From the NCBI RefSeq assembly GCF_013402815.2, contig NZ_CP058601.1, forward strand, positions 2,232,001 through 2,296,000: a stretch of 64,000 nt of DNA, read 5' to 3'. A model generated the notes under the pieces. It saw nothing but the letters and a program-made list of their open reading frames with translations. It ran no database searches and was not told where the DNA came from. The first letter of the stretch is position 1, and the number at the start of each line of letters is the position of its first letter. Below, piece after piece: positions 25,613-35,144 of this stretch. Source of the stretch: Natrinema halophilum (GTDB lineage Archaea > Halobacteriota > Halobacteria > Halobacteriales > Natrialbaceae). The translations under genes and the position numbers were made by a program.

Positions 25613-26048
25613 CGAAGATGCTGTCGGCCGTCGCCGCACCGACGACGCTGAAGACCGCACCGACGCTGACGGCCTTGAACGTGGTCAGTACGAGATCGCC
25701 GGTCGACTCGGTCTCGAGGAAAGTATCGGGTGCTCCAAACAGAAGCGCGAGGACGGTAACGGAGCCGAAGGTGACCAGCATCAGCGAGATAAATCGAACC
25801 GGAATGCCGGCGACCTCCTGCTCGTCGTCGGCATCGCGAGTCGTATCGGCCTTGTACAGCGCCGCGTAGCCGATGGTGAAGACAATGGCGACGATCGTAA
25901 GCGCCTGGGCGATGTGCATATTCCCCGCGAGCGTCCAGACTTCCTCCGTGACGACGAACGGACCCGCGAGCAAGAATCCCCCGATGATTTGCTGGGCCGA
26001 GTCCGCAAGCCGATACTCGGGCGGGCGACGAGGCCGTCGAAGTTTCAT
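25605..26048 (-). CDS. DUF2391 family integral membrane protein
   Basis: This 147-residue protein has four predicted helices, starting MKLRRPRRPPEYRLADSAQQ. The segments FLLAGPFVVTEEVW and PVRFISLMLVTFGSV match the DUF2391 pattern. It is shorter than many members, and its C-terminus (ATADSIFAK) ends inside a tandem-repeat tract. The present stop may therefore have been created or moved by repeat expansion. An upstream in-frame extension of 110 residues is Arg/Ser-rich and improbable. Confidence 0.78.
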   Translation of the reverse strand: MKLRRPRRPPEYRLADSAQQIIGGFLLAGPFVVTEEVWTLAGNMHIAQALTIVAIVFTIGYAALYKADTTRDADDEQEVAGIPVRFISLMLVTFGSVTVLALLFGAPDTFLETESTGDLVLTTFKAVSVGAVFSVVGAATADSIFAK

Positions 26049-26148
26049 GGCGGAAGATGATGGGGAAGGGGTAAAACAGTCCCGCTCGATCGGGGTTAGA
26101 CACTGATTCTCGATTCCGGCGGTGAGCAAGGAAGACCCGGGACGCGAG

Positions 26149-26889
26149 TTAGACGAACAGCAAAAGCGCGGCGTAACTTCCCGCACCGACGGCAAACGGC
26201 CAGAAGCGGCTCTCGCGGTCCGACGGGAGTTCCTCTTTGATACCGTTGAGGACGACGCCGCCGGCCAGGAACGGAACGAACACCGCGACGAGGAGTTCGG
26301 CCCCCTCGAGAGCGTAGCCGCCCACGAACCCGACGATGACGGCTCCCGACAGAATCCACCGACCCCGGTGTTGGTAGACCTGTCCATGATGTTCGCGAAG
26401 GCCGTCGTCCGTGACGACGAAGTGAAGCGCCATCGCGACGACGAAGAGGGTGATATTACCGAGTTCGGGGTCCCAGAGGAGAGAGCCGATGATCGCGTTG
26501 TAGAGCGCGAACGACCCGAGGTGAATCCAGAATACGGCGGTGGCGGGGATTCCGTCGGTCCGAGTGGCGCCTCTGTTCGCCCGTCGAGCGAGTTGCTCGA
26601 GACCGTAGAAGACGACGAATCCGAAAAGCGCGATCAGGTACCCGTACCGGTCGGCGAACACCATTGGTGTCCCGTGGCGCTCGATCGTCACTGCAGCCTC
26701 GTGGATGTCGGGGAGAAGATGGACGAACACGTACGCAACCGAGACGCCTCCCGCCACGGACAGCCATCGGCTCCGCGGGATTCGGCCGCCGACGCCGAGA
26801 CGGCCGGCGAAGAGGTGCACCAGCGCGAGGACGGCCGCATACGCGAAGAGTGCCGGGACGGATGCAGCCGCCGGTTCAGGTGGGCGCAT
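26149..26889 (-). CDS. ZIP-like integral membrane protein
   Basis: This 246-residue polytopic protein has about eight hydrophobic segments. It contains the ZIP-type string FVHLLPDIHEA and later ALHFVVTDDGLREHHG, whose His and acidic residues could bind divalent metal. The layout resembles ZIP family transporters, but the classical HNxxEG motif is absent, so transport activity is uncertain. It is followed 100 bp on by the DUF2391 gene and preceded by the Na/Ca exchanger gene, all on the minus strand. Confidence 0.65.
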   Translation of the reverse strand: MRPPEPAAASVPALFAYAAVLALVHLFAGRLGVGGRIPRSRWLSVAGGVSVAYVFVHLLPDIHEAAVTIERHGTPMVFADRYGYLIALFGFVVFYGLEQLARRANRGATRTDGIPATAVFWIHLGSFALYNAIIGSLLWDPELGNITLFVVAMALHFVVTDDGLREHHGQVYQHRGRWILSGAVIVGFVGGYALEGAELLVAVFVPFLAGGVVLNGIKEELPSDRESRFWPFAVGAGSYAALLLFV

Positions 26890-26935
26890 CGCCGGAGGCT
26901 ACACGGCGGACGGCCAAGGTGTTTGGCCGGTCGAC

Positions 26936-28327
26936 TTAATCGTCCGTACTCCGCGGCCGATCGCCCCCGATCGGCATCGCATCGCCGACCGTCCCTGCGG
27001 TTCGGCGGACGAGGCGTCGGAACGACCGGCGGCGGCGGACGAACAGCGCGGTCCCGAGGACGACGTAGATGGCGGTATAGATGAGCAACAACTCGGTACT
27101 CGTCACCGGCAAAATGACGAACTCGCGGATGATGACGAACTCGATGACGACCTGCGAGAGGAACAAGACGAGCAGCGTGAGTGCTTCCCTAACGGAGATC
27201 TGGAACCGGAGCAGGAGAGAGATGGCGAAAAACGACTGCGCGGCGGTCAGCCATATCTCCGCGGATTGTTTGAAGTCGAACGCGAGAACGCCGTACTGGC
27301 CGAGCGCGAGGGAGTGAACCACGACGAGCGTTCCGATGAGGAGCGTCCACTGGTTGAGTTTCGAGGAGATGAGCGCGTTGAACCCTGCGGTCGACCGCGC
27401 TTTGTTCACCAGGTAGATGACGACGATGAGTTCCGGCGATTCGGAGGCCAACGGCGCGATCCACTGAATCATGAAAAACGAGGGGATACCAACGTTCTGA
27501 CCGAGAAGTTCGAGGCCGTGAGCGAAGGGTTCGACGGCAGTGAATATTATTCCGCCAGCGTACGCGAAGAGAAAGAGAACGACGGCGATCCGGCGCCCCT
27601 TCGGGAAGCGCTGCAGATACGCTGGCACGCCGACGTGTTCCGTCTCGGGTTCGGCCTCGCCGCGGAGGATGACGGCGATGTAGAGGACGTAGAGTCCCAC
27701 GAGAACCAGCATGTCGAGGATATCGATGCCGTCGCCGAGCGGCACGAGAAACGCCCAGGCCGTCGCGGCCAGGAGAAACATGACTTCGAGACCGATATCG
27801 CGATCGAGGACGACGACGTCGGCGAGGAAGCCGGAACGCCGTTCGACGGCGGGATCGATCGACGACCCGCGTCGATAGATCGTAAAGAGGGCGATACCGG
27901 CCCAGCCGATGCCGATGAGGATTCGATTCGCACCCGTCATGTTGGCGACCGCAAGGTTCCCCGCTTCGATTCCGCGAGGAGTGCCGGCGAACTGACCCGC
28001 ATCCCAGGCGTAGAGGGCGTCGACAGCGTATTCGGGTGCAACCGCCAGAACTGCGAGGACGGCGATCGCGAACGCTCTCGGTACGTCCTTCTCGGCCGTT
28101 TCAGCGGCCCATGCGAGCAGGAACGACGCTCCGAGAACGGCGAGACCGGTCACGATCACCGTCCCGAGAGTCGACGTCGATCGGACGAGCGCCGGTGCTC
28201 CGTACTCGAGTCCCGGGACGATGGCATTCACAACCCAGGGCAGAAGGGACGTCGTTCCCCACATGACGACCCAGGGAAATGTCAGTGCCAGTGCGATCGA
28301 AATGGGGGCAAGCGCTCGTCGTCTCAT
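26936..28327 (-). CDS. Sodium/calcium exchanger family protein (CaCA superfamily)
   Basis: This 463-residue membrane protein has two alpha-repeats. One is VAPEYAVDALYAWDAG followed by NMTGANRILIG. The other is IAPLASESPELIVVIYLVNK followed by ALISSKLNQWTLLIG. The Glu residues in each repeat (APE, SESPE) are the expected ion ligands. A cytoplasmic segment with PKGRR separates the halves. It should exchange Na+ or H+ for Ca2+ or another cation. The 47-bp gap to the ZIP-like gene suggests co-transcription of two cation-handling proteins. Confidence 0.9.
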   Translation of the reverse strand: MRRRALAPISIALALTFPWVVMWGTTSLLPWVVNAIVPGLEYGAPALVRSTSTLGTVIVTGLAVLGASFLLAWAAETAEKDVPRAFAIAVLAVLAVAPEYAVDALYAWDAGQFAGTPRGIEAGNLAVANMTGANRILIGIGWAGIALFTIYRRGSSIDPAVERRSGFLADVVVLDRDIGLEVMFLLAATAWAFLVPLGDGIDILDMLVLVGLYVLYIAVILRGEAEPETEHVGVPAYLQRFPKGRRIAVVLFLFAYAGGIIFTAVEPFAHGLELLGQNVGIPSFFMIQWIAPLASESPELIVVIYLVNKARSTAGFNALISSKLNQWTLLIGTLVVVHSLALGQYGVLAFDFKQSAEIWLTAAQSFFAISLLLRFQISVREALTLLVLFLSQVVIEFVIIREFVILPVTSTELLLIYTAIYVVLGTALFVRRRRSFRRLVRRTAGTVGDAMPIGGDRPRSTDD

Positions 28328-28400
28328 GAAGATCTATGGAGATGGATACTGCCCGAACGGGCATACATGATACGATGGCCGTTCGACTCCGGAAACGACG

Positions 28401-29069
28401 CTATTGCTGTGGCGCGCGTTCTTCGTAGGGCTGGACGACCACGAATCCGTCGGAGCCGGAGAAATCCAACTGGTGAGTTTCGTCGGAGGACGAGCCGATC
28501 ATGTTCGAGAGACTCTTGTCGACGTAGCTGCCCGGGGAGAGAGAGCCGCTCCAGGCAACCGTCGCACTGGGATCGGTTCGAACCGGCGGCTGCAACACCA
28601 GCGGCTCGCCGTGGGTGGTAATCGCGACCGCACCTGGTCCGGAGAGGAAGACGTTGGTCATACCGCCGGCCGTGAACCCCGCGATGCTCTTCATCGTTCG
28701 AATTTCGTAGTCCACGCTGGACTCGAACGCGAGGACGTCGTTTCCGTTGACCGAAATCTCGTCGCCCGCCTCGAGTTCGAGGATCTGGATCTTTTTTCCC
28801 TGATCGGCCACATACAGGTGGCCAGTACCGGTCGCTTCCATCACGTCCGTCCCTTCACCCGTCGCCTTTTCCTTGATAAATCCCGTAATCCCCCCTTCTG
28901 CTGAGGACTTGCCTTTGAACGAGATATCACCGTTGTAGGCGATCATCGACCCGGTCTTCGTGGTTACGGACCCGTCGAGATCAATGTCGAGTAACTTTCC
29001 GTGCTCGAGTTGAAACGATTCGCCGCCTTCTTTCGGTTCGTTCGCGTTGACAAATTCGTCGACGTTCAT
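28401..29069 (-). CDS. AIM24 family protein
   Basis: This 222-residue soluble protein is predicted to be all-beta. It contains GSMIAYNGDISFKG, GHLYVADQGKKIQIL and FLSGPGAVAITTHGEPLVL, matching the AIM24/TIGR00266 family. Members are related to a mitochondrial protein of unclear biochemical role and are thought to bind membranes. It precedes the exchanger gene on the same strand with a 73-bp gap. The start ATGAACGTCGAC is supported by immediate similarity to the family. Confidence 0.9.
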   Translation of the reverse strand: MNVDEFVNANEPKEGGESFQLEHGKLLDIDLDGSVTTKTGSMIAYNGDISFKGKSSAEGGITGFIKEKATGEGTDVMEATGTGHLYVADQGKKIQILELEAGDEISVNGNDVLAFESSVDYEIRTMKSIAGFTAGGMTNVFLSGPGAVAITTHGEPLVLQPPVRTDPSATVAWSGSLSPGSYVDKSLSNMIGSSSDETHQLDFSGSDGFVVVQPYEERAPQQ

Positions 29070-29172
29070 AGTGTACCGAGCCGCAAAACGGCTCTATCGC
29101 CCTCATTGAGCGGGAGGTGACAAATAGGTACGCATAGAGAACATTTCACCTCGTGAAATGGACGGACATCGA

Positions 29173-30768
29173 TCACGTCTCGCTCCGGATGTAGTCCGCG
29201 GCCTTTTCTGCGATCATCGTCGTCGGCGCGTCCGTATTGCCGCTCGTAATCGTTGGCAGTATCGACGCATCGACGACGCGTATTCCGTCGAGTCCGCGGA
29301 CCCGAAGTCGATCGTCGACGACTGCCATCTCGTCGTCGCCCATCTTGCAGGTGCCGACGGGGTGATACAGCGTCTCCGCGGTCTCGCGAATGTGTGTGGT
29401 CAGTTCCGCGTCACTCCGTACGTCCGATCCCGGTAGCAGTTCCGCTCCGCGATAGTCGTCGAACGGTTCAGCCTGTAATATCTCCCGTACCAGTTTCACC
29501 CCCTCGAGCAGGATCTCGAGGTCTTCCTCGGCGGTGAGATACTGCGGGTCGATCGCGGGGTCGTCGAAGGGATCGGCAGACCGGAGAGTGATCCGGCCCC
29601 GACTGTCGGGTCGCAACCGGAGCGCGTTCAGCGAAAACCCGTGGCCTTCGGGGTTTGCGAAGCCGTGTTCAACGAAGTGTGCGGGGGCGAAGTGGAACTG
29701 AACGTCCGGCGTGTCGGCGTCTTCGGAGACGGTCGCGAACCCGCCGGCCTCCCCCACGTTCGACGTCAGCGGTCCGCTCTTCAGGAGGAGGATTTTGAGG
29801 AGGTTCACCAGCGAGTCTGCGTCGTCGAGCGTGATCGGTTTCGTACACTCGTAGTCCACGCCGGCCTGCAGGTGGTCCTGCAGATTTCGACCGACCCCGG
29901 GGAGGTCCTCGACGACGTCGATGTCGTGGGTTTCGAGGTGGTCGGCCGGCCCGACGCCCGAAAGGAGCAGTAACTGCGGTGAGTTGATGGCTCCGGCCGA
30001 AAGGATTACTTCTTCGGTCGCATCGACCGTCGCCGGTGCGCCGTTGGCATCGTCTCGAACGTACTCGACGCCCACTGCCTCCCGCCCGTCGAACCGAACC
30101 CGAGTTACGTGCGCCCCGGTTACCGCGGTCAGTGTGTCGCGGTCCAACACCGGCTTCAGATACGCGTCTGCCGCGCTGTGACGGCGGCCGTCCTTCTGTG
30201 TAACCTGGTAGAACCCGACCCCTGCCTGCTCGCCGGCATTGAAGTCCTCGTTGTGGGGAAGCCCAACCGCCTGGCCCGCCTCGATGAACGCCTCGCTTAG
30301 TTCGTTCGGCGACCGAGTATCGACGACGTTCCGGGGGCCGCTCAATCCGTGGAAGTCCGAGGGTCCGCGCTCGTTGTCTTCGGCGCGCATGAAGTACGGC
30401 AAGACATCCTCGTAGGCCCAGCCATCGTTACCCGCCATAGCCCAGCGATCGTAGTCCTCGGGCTGGCCGCGGATGTAAATCATCGCGTTCATCGAACTCG
30501 AACCGCCGAGGGTCTTTCCGCGGGGCCAGTACAGTTCTCGACCGTTGAGCTCCGACTGGGGTTCCGTGTGATAGTTCCAGTCAACCGCCGACTCGAAAAG
30601 TTCCGAAAACGCGGCCGGAATGCTGATCTCGCGTTGGTCGTCCGGCTTCCCGGCCTCGAGTAACAGCACATCAGTCCCGGCGTCGGCCGACAGCCTGTTC
30701 GCGAGAACACACCCCGCCGGCCCCGCACCGACGATAACGTAATCGTAGGATCGCCCGTTCCTCGGCAT
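29173..30768 (-). CDS. GMC family FAD-dependent oxidoreductase (choline dehydrogenase-like)
   Basis: This 531-residue flavoprotein has the FAD-binding VIVGAGPAGCVLANRL at residues 11-26. GMC signature 1 is present as WPRGKTLGGSSSMNAMIYIRG, with signature 2 as GAINSPQLLLLSGVGP. The catalytic His lies in LYHPVGTCKMG, and the C-terminal NTDAPTTMIAEKAADYI matches the family. It probably oxidises an alcohol such as choline to an aldehyde; the electron acceptor is unknown. I chose MPRNGRSYDYV over an earlier ATG ten codons upstream. No betaine-aldehyde dehydrogenase or BetT gene is nearby, so a choline-specific call is not justified. Confidence 0.92.
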   Translation of the reverse strand: MPRNGRSYDYVIVGAGPAGCVLANRLSADAGTDVLLLEAGKPDDQREISIPAAFSELFESAVDWNYHTEPQSELNGRELYWPRGKTLGGSSSMNAMIYIRGQPEDYDRWAMAGNDGWAYEDVLPYFMRAEDNERGPSDFHGLSGPRNVVDTRSPNELSEAFIEAGQAVGLPHNEDFNAGEQAGVGFYQVTQKDGRRHSAADAYLKPVLDRDTLTAVTGAHVTRVRFDGREAVGVEYVRDDANGAPATVDATEEVILSAGAINSPQLLLLSGVGPADHLETHDIDVVEDLPGVGRNLQDHLQAGVDYECTKPITLDDADSLVNLLKILLLKSGPLTSNVGEAGGFATVSEDADTPDVQFHFAPAHFVEHGFANPEGHGFSLNALRLRPDSRGRITLRSADPFDDPAIDPQYLTAEEDLEILLEGVKLVREILQAEPFDDYRGAELLPGSDVRSDAELTTHIRETAETLYHPVGTCKMGDDEMAVVDDRLRVRGLDGIRVVDASILPTITSGNTDAPTTMIAEKAADYIRSET

Positions 30769-31070
30769 GATACCAGATACCAAATACCGCGACCACAATA
30801 GTAGTATCTTCGCGACGTGACCGTCTCGCTTCGGAGAACGTCGTGTCGGAACGAAAGCGTCCCGGACAGATCACTAAATCACTAAAATAGAGCCGAAGTA
30901 CTCGGTGTCGAGCACGAAACGACGAGTCACTGAGTGGAACGGTCGTCCGCACCCCGTCGTCCTGAGAACGGTCGTCCGCACCCCGTCGTCCTGAGAACGG
31001 CCGTCCGTACTTTAATGACCTGAACGTGTAACGTGACGGCCGAACTTCGGCCGGGTCAAAACTGCAGTAG
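30769..31070. other. Spacer with a 29-bp tandem duplication
   Basis: The unit GAACGGTCGTCCGCACCCCG continued by TCGTCCTGA occurs at 30937 and again at 30966. A third, truncated copy starts at 30995. No gene is supported. The tract lies between divergent genes, so it sits in both promoter regions. Confidence 0.85.
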
Positions 31071-32273
31071 ATGGTTCGTCGCAGAACGTGGCTGGTGATT
31101 CTAGTCGCGATAGTCCTGATCGGTGCGACTGCAGCCTACGGTGTCCTCGAAGCGGGCCGACCGCAGGTCGAATCGGTCGACAATGAATGGGGGTCCGTCA
31201 CGGACGACCGGACCGAAGTCGAAACTCGCATAGCCATCGACAATCCGCGATTGCTTCGCCTCGGCGATGCCGCTGCGGACGTCTCGTATACGGTTTCGAT
31301 GAACGACATCGAGGTCGCAAACGAGCACCGCAATCGGATGTCCCTCGCCGACGACGACAGTACCGTTACCGTCTCGACGTGGCTCGACAACGACGACATT
31401 CCGGCGTGGTGGGCTTCCCACATCGGCAGAAACGAAACGACGACAGTGCGAGTCAATCCCAGCGTCGGCATCGACGTCGCCGGAATCCAGCTCCCGGCAA
31501 CCGGGTTGACAGGGACTCGAACCGTGCAGACGAACTTGCTCGAGCCGATCCGGACGAACGAGAGTCAGCGCCTCCAGATCAGTGGACGGACGATGTTCGT
31601 GATCAACGAGACCAACGCGCAGTGGGGCAAAGCGACCGCCAACCGAACGCCGATCGACGCGTCGGCGACGGTTACCAATCAGTTATCGATTCCGGTGCCG
31701 ATTACGGAGATCCGGTATTCGGTCGAACTGAACGGCATCGCCGTGGGTCAGGGCGTGGCCGCCCAGCAGACCGTGTTGAAACCCGACAGTACCCGACCGC
31801 TCGAGGCGAATGCGACGATCGACAATTCGCGACTCGACGACTGGTGGGTCACGCACCTCCGGAACGAGGAGACGTCGAATCTGACGGTCGAGTTCGACGC
31901 GACCATCGAGTACGGCGGCGTCACGCGGACGCTCCCGCTCGAGTTTCTCTCCTACGAGCGGACGTTCGAGACGGACCTGTTCGGCACCCAACCCAACAGG
32001 ACGAACGATTCGTCTCCGAACCGATCCCGGGCGGTCCGAGACGAGCAGTCGGTTCGGGTGTGGTCCAAGCGGGGGTCGCCTGCTCGCGTCAACGGACGAT
32101 TTGCGGTATCTCACAGGAACGCTGCGAGGGAGGGATCGGCAATACACAGGTACGTTGCGAATGCGAAGGCGGGGAGCCACAGTGAGCGAGACCGTTCGAA
32201 CCCGATGCAGGCCGCGCCCGCGACGATTGTGGTACCGAGGACGGAGGCAACGAATACCAGTGAATACGATTGA
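31071..32273 (+). CDS. LEA14/WHy-domain membrane-anchored protein
   Basis: This protein of up to 400 residues has an N-terminal helix (WLVILVAIVLIGATAAYGVL) and two tandem WHy/LEA type 2 domains, at about residues 30-145 and 165-290. Each carries an IDNPRLLRLG- or VTNQLSIPVPI-like strand and a D-x-W-W segment. WHy domains occur in desiccation-related proteins of archaea and plants. After about residue 335 the sequence becomes Arg/Ser/Ala-rich and unlike the rest. This tail overlaps the convergent membrane-protein gene by 163 bp. The natural stop has probably been lost by a frameshift near 32000-32100, or the tail is a lineage-specific extension. Confidence 0.8.
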   Translation: MVRRRTWLVILVAIVLIGATAAYGVLEAGRPQVESVDNEWGSVTDDRTEVETRIAIDNPRLLRLGDAAADVSYTVSMNDIEVANEHRNRMSLADDDSTVTVSTWLDNDDIPAWWASHIGRNETTTVRVNPSVGIDVAGIQLPATGLTGTRTVQTNLLEPIRTNESQRLQISGRTMFVINETNAQWGKATANRTPIDASATVTNQLSIPVPITEIRYSVELNGIAVGQGVAAQQTVLKPDSTRPLEANATIDNSRLDDWWVTHLRNEETSNLTVEFDATIEYGGVTRTLPLEFLSYERTFETDLFGTQPNRTNDSSPNRSRAVRDEQSVRVWSKRGSPARVNGRFAVSHRNAAREGSAIHRYVANAKAGSHSERDRSNPMQAAPATIVVPRTEATNTSEYD

Positions 32274-33250
32274 ACCGCGGCTGCACTGAGCAACGGGAGT
32301 GCAACGACGAGGACGCCGGCCGAAGCCGCCACGGTCGGAGTCATCGCGACGCCGAGCGATCGCGATCCAAGCCGCGCGACCCGGGCGGTAAGGAGCGAGC
32401 CACCAAGCGAGAGGACGACGATCGCCGTACTAGCCGCGCCCGTGGCGACCACACCAGTGAGCTGGCCGAACGGCCAGATGAACCAGATCCTCCCGGACGA
32501 CCAGGCGATGGTCCCGACAAGTGTCGTAACCGCCCCAACAGCGACGGACGGGTCACCGTGTTTCCGCAGGCCCTGCTGAATCGCACCGTTGTACAGAAGT
32601 GCCATCCCGAGCCCGGTCAACACACCCGGAAACACGACCTGCCAGAGCAGCCTGCCGGTCGATAACTGTGGGCCGAAGGGGCCGCCCGGATGCAGGAAGT
32701 ACCACTCGTCCGCTATTTTGAACGCGCCAATCCACCCCGCACCCGCAACTACTGATACGAGGAAAACGGGAGGAAGCGCCTCTCGGCGAGGGAGATCGAT
32801 CTCGACGTCGATTCCGCGCGCTCTGCCGTAGCAAACCGCCAGAACCCCCATCAAAACGGGTCCGATCAGGAACGAAGTGACGACTTCGTCGGGGAATACG
32901 GGGAGGTCCGTGGTTCCGTGGAGTACGTACGCACCGACGAGGAGGACACTCCCGGTCGCCCCACCGAGCGTGAACAGTGCTTCCCGGTCGAGCCTCTCGG
33001 CCGTTGCTCGTCGTCGGCGGGTCACCGCGTACCCGGTGGCGATAGCAACCCCGACGAGCGTCGCGTACACTACCGATCCAACCACCAGCGGGTCGTGTTC
33101 CGAGACGCGCGTAGATATCGCCTCGACGCCTCTCAACACCTGTATTTGCAGAAACAGGGATGCGACCAACAACAAAAACAATACTACGTACTCTCGAACT
33201 CGCGGACTATTACGGACGATACCAATTTTCCGAGGGGCCGAAGTTCTCAT
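32111..33250 (-). CDS. Hypothetical polytopic membrane protein
   Basis: This 379-residue protein, starting MRTSAPRKIGIVR, has about nine to ten hydrophobic segments. It resembles haloarchaeal integral membrane proteins of unknown function. The loop DEWYFLHPGGPFGPQLSTGR and the absence of EExxxR argue against CPBP proteases, although the helix arrangement is similar. GGAGGT directly abuts the ATG, which is too close for a ribosome-binding site, so the message may be leaderless. A TTG nine codons upstream is an alternative. The 3' end overlaps the WHy protein tail on the other strand. Confidence 0.7.
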   Translation of the reverse strand: MRTSAPRKIGIVRNSPRVREYVVLFLLLVASLFLQIQVLRGVEAISTRVSEHDPLVVGSVVYATLVGVAIATGYAVTRRRRATAERLDREALFTLGGATGSVLLVGAYVLHGTTDLPVFPDEVVTSFLIGPVLMGVLAVCYGRARGIDVEIDLPRREALPPVFLVSVVAGAGWIGAFKIADEWYFLHPGGPFGPQLSTGRLLWQVVFPGVLTGLGMALLYNGAIQQGLRKHGDPSVAVGAVTTLVGTIAWSSGRIWFIWPFGQLTGVVATGAASTAIVVLSLGGSLLTARVARLGSRSLGVAMTPTVAASAGVLVVALPLLSAAAVQSYSLVFVASVLGTTIVAGAACIGFERSRSLWLPAFAFATYLCIADPSLAAFL

Positions 33251-33692
33251 ACCTCCATAAATATCCCCCTGCCACAATAATATTTCTATTGTTTTGAAAA
33301 TCTAATTTAATAGTTGGGTTTCTGGTTAGAATATCCGAAGAATGTTCAAATTCTTCTCGTGGGCATATGAGGGGCCGAAACCGGGGACTCCGGGTCGTAT
33401 TCGTTACAGTGAGCCGTCTCGTGATGGGGACGGACTGTCCTCACTTAGGCCGATCAGCACCCCCGTTTTCTGCGACGGGTCGTGAATCGTGGACTCCAAA
33501 ACGACGAGCTGACGACTTCTATCACAGATAGACAGTCGTACAATTCTCACTCCATCGTTCTGTGGTTGACGTCCTCGTCGGGTACACAGACGGCCAGTAG
33601 ACGCGGGTGTTTCAGGCCCGGTGGAAAGACCTGCGATCGGCGGGCAATCGCCGGGTTTGAGGGGAGATACGCCCCCACTGCTACGGGCTATA
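33251..33692. other. AT-rich spacer, no gene supported
   Basis: The first 90 bp are markedly AT-rich (AATAATATTTCTATTG and following) and hold the promoter of the membrane-protein gene. The remainder contains open frames with poor codon bias and no recognisable protein. Confidence 0.55.
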
Positions 33693-34712
33693 TCACCGGT
33701 ATTGCGTATCTGCGATCTGGGCCTCGGACTCATCGCCGGGGAGGTCCAGTTCCCATCGGATAGAAGTCGCGCTATTGTATTTCGAGTCCCCAAAGTTCTC
33801 GTTAACGCGCTTTCGGATGGAAGCCCCTACTTCGACGCTAACCTGTTCCTGGGACGTCCAGTCCGGGAGTTCGAATCCAACGATTGCGTTCTGATACTGG
33901 ATCGGGACCCCGTACCGACTCTCGTTCTGATTGGCACACCAGTTCCACTCCCAACCGAACCCGTTGTTCCCGATTCGATTCATGCCACAATCATCTGGTT
34001 TCGCCAACGCTCCGAAGACTGCCAGTGCGAGTCCAACGGGAGAACCGATCGCACCTATCACTTCTTCGTAGAGGGTAGCCGATAGCGATGCCAGCACATC
34101 GTCCCATCCGTTACCCGACGAGATCTCATTCTGTGCCTTCTCTTTGTATTGCGAGATGGGGTCGTCGCCATTGACGACCTCTTCCCATCGCGGATCCGTA
34201 CTCCTGTCGATAAATCCGGAGTAGAGATACTCCGGTTTGATCGTGACATCGACGTAAGACGGTGACTCCGTTTTGAATTTGGTTCCATTCTGGACAGAAA
34301 GAGGGTTACCGATATCGAATCTGTGGTCGCCCCTCCACGTGTGGGAAACCAGGCTGAACGCGAACCAGTGGGTCGTGGGACTCGGCGAGTAACCCAGATA
34401 CTCGATGCCGGGCCGAATATCCTTGAACGCGTATTGGAAGATGTTCGGTGTCTGGGACGGAACGAGCGAGTAACGCGCATCAATCGACTCAGTGTGCGGT
34501 CCCCAGCCACCGGTGTACCGATCCGTGCCACCAAGGTCCAGATCTGAAATGTCGATGGAACCGACATTCGATGCCGGGGCAGCGCGTGTGCTGTCCGCCG
34601 CGGCTCCCAGACCCGTGATGGCACCCACAGTCGTTAGTCCCGCCCGCTTCAGCGTCTGACGCCGAGTAATATCCGCATTCTCGGCAGCCTTCGATTTATC
34701 CTCGTTCCCCAT
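33693..34712 (-). CDS. Tat-exported protein of unknown function
   Basis: This 339-residue protein has a twin-arginine signal: TRRQTLKRAGLTTVGAITGL, ending near DSTRAAPAS. The mature part begins SIDISDLDLGGTDRYTGGWGPH. It contains HWFAFSLVSHTWRGDHRF and a glycine/alanine-rich hydrophobic helix, VIGAIGSPVGLALAVFGALA, followed by two Cys (DDCGMN, WNWCANQ) that may form a disulfide. I do not recognise the family. TATA-like GTTTATTAC lies about 35 bp upstream of the ATG. The base composition is a little lower in G+C than its neighbours, which fits a transferred gene. Confidence 0.78.
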   Translation of the reverse strand: MGNEDKSKAAENADITRRQTLKRAGLTTVGAITGLGAAADSTRAAPASNVGSIDISDLDLGGTDRYTGGWGPHTESIDARYSLVPSQTPNIFQYAFKDIRPGIEYLGYSPSPTTHWFAFSLVSHTWRGDHRFDIGNPLSVQNGTKFKTESPSYVDVTIKPEYLYSGFIDRSTDPRWEEVVNGDDPISQYKEKAQNEISSGNGWDDVLASLSATLYEEVIGAIGSPVGLALAVFGALAKPDDCGMNRIGNNGFGWEWNWCANQNESRYGVPIQYQNAIVGFELPDWTSQEQVSVEVGASIRKRVNENFGDSKYNSATSIRWELDLPGDESEAQIADTQYR

Positions 34713-35144
34713 AGCCTAAATAAATGCAGGCAAAGGGAGGTAATAAACATATTGAATTCTGTATTTAGATATACGCAATCGATGGATGGAAATTTCTGGG
34801 GCAGATTCGGATAGCGAAAGCATCGAGATAGGTCGTCAGAAAAGCTGTCTGCTGTAATGTTTTGTAGGAGGCCACCCGTCGAGAGACCGGTGCGGCCGGT
34901 CCGTTGGGGAAAAGTATTCGAACGAACCAGCGAGCCGGCCGATTGCCGCTCCACGGGTTATGGAATCACTTTACCCGCACGTTGAACGGCTGGGACTGAC
35001 GTTTCGAACGGGTCTGGGGGCCAGGGGTCCGGATTGACCGCCACCGTTCGTCACCCTTCGTTCGCTGCCTATTTCGAGTGACGGCACCCGAAAACCACGT
35101 AGCCTGACTCCCGTTTTTTCAAGCTCCGCGGCGAACGACCAGCT
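34713..35144. other. 432-bp spacer, no gene supported
   Basis: The left part is AT-rich and carries the Tat-protein promoter. The right part has a 25-codon frame starting MESLYPHVERLG that I consider too short to support. Confidence 0.5.

Noticed and set aside
26705-28621. 638-codon plus-strand frame opposite the Na/Ca exchanger
   Set aside because: Antisense to a conserved membrane protein; no domain recognised; hydrophilic composition typical of a shadow.
33404-33793. 129-codon minus-strand frame overlapping the end of the Tat-protein gene
   Set aside because: Overlaps a gene with a clear signal sequence and has poor codon bias and no recognisable domain.
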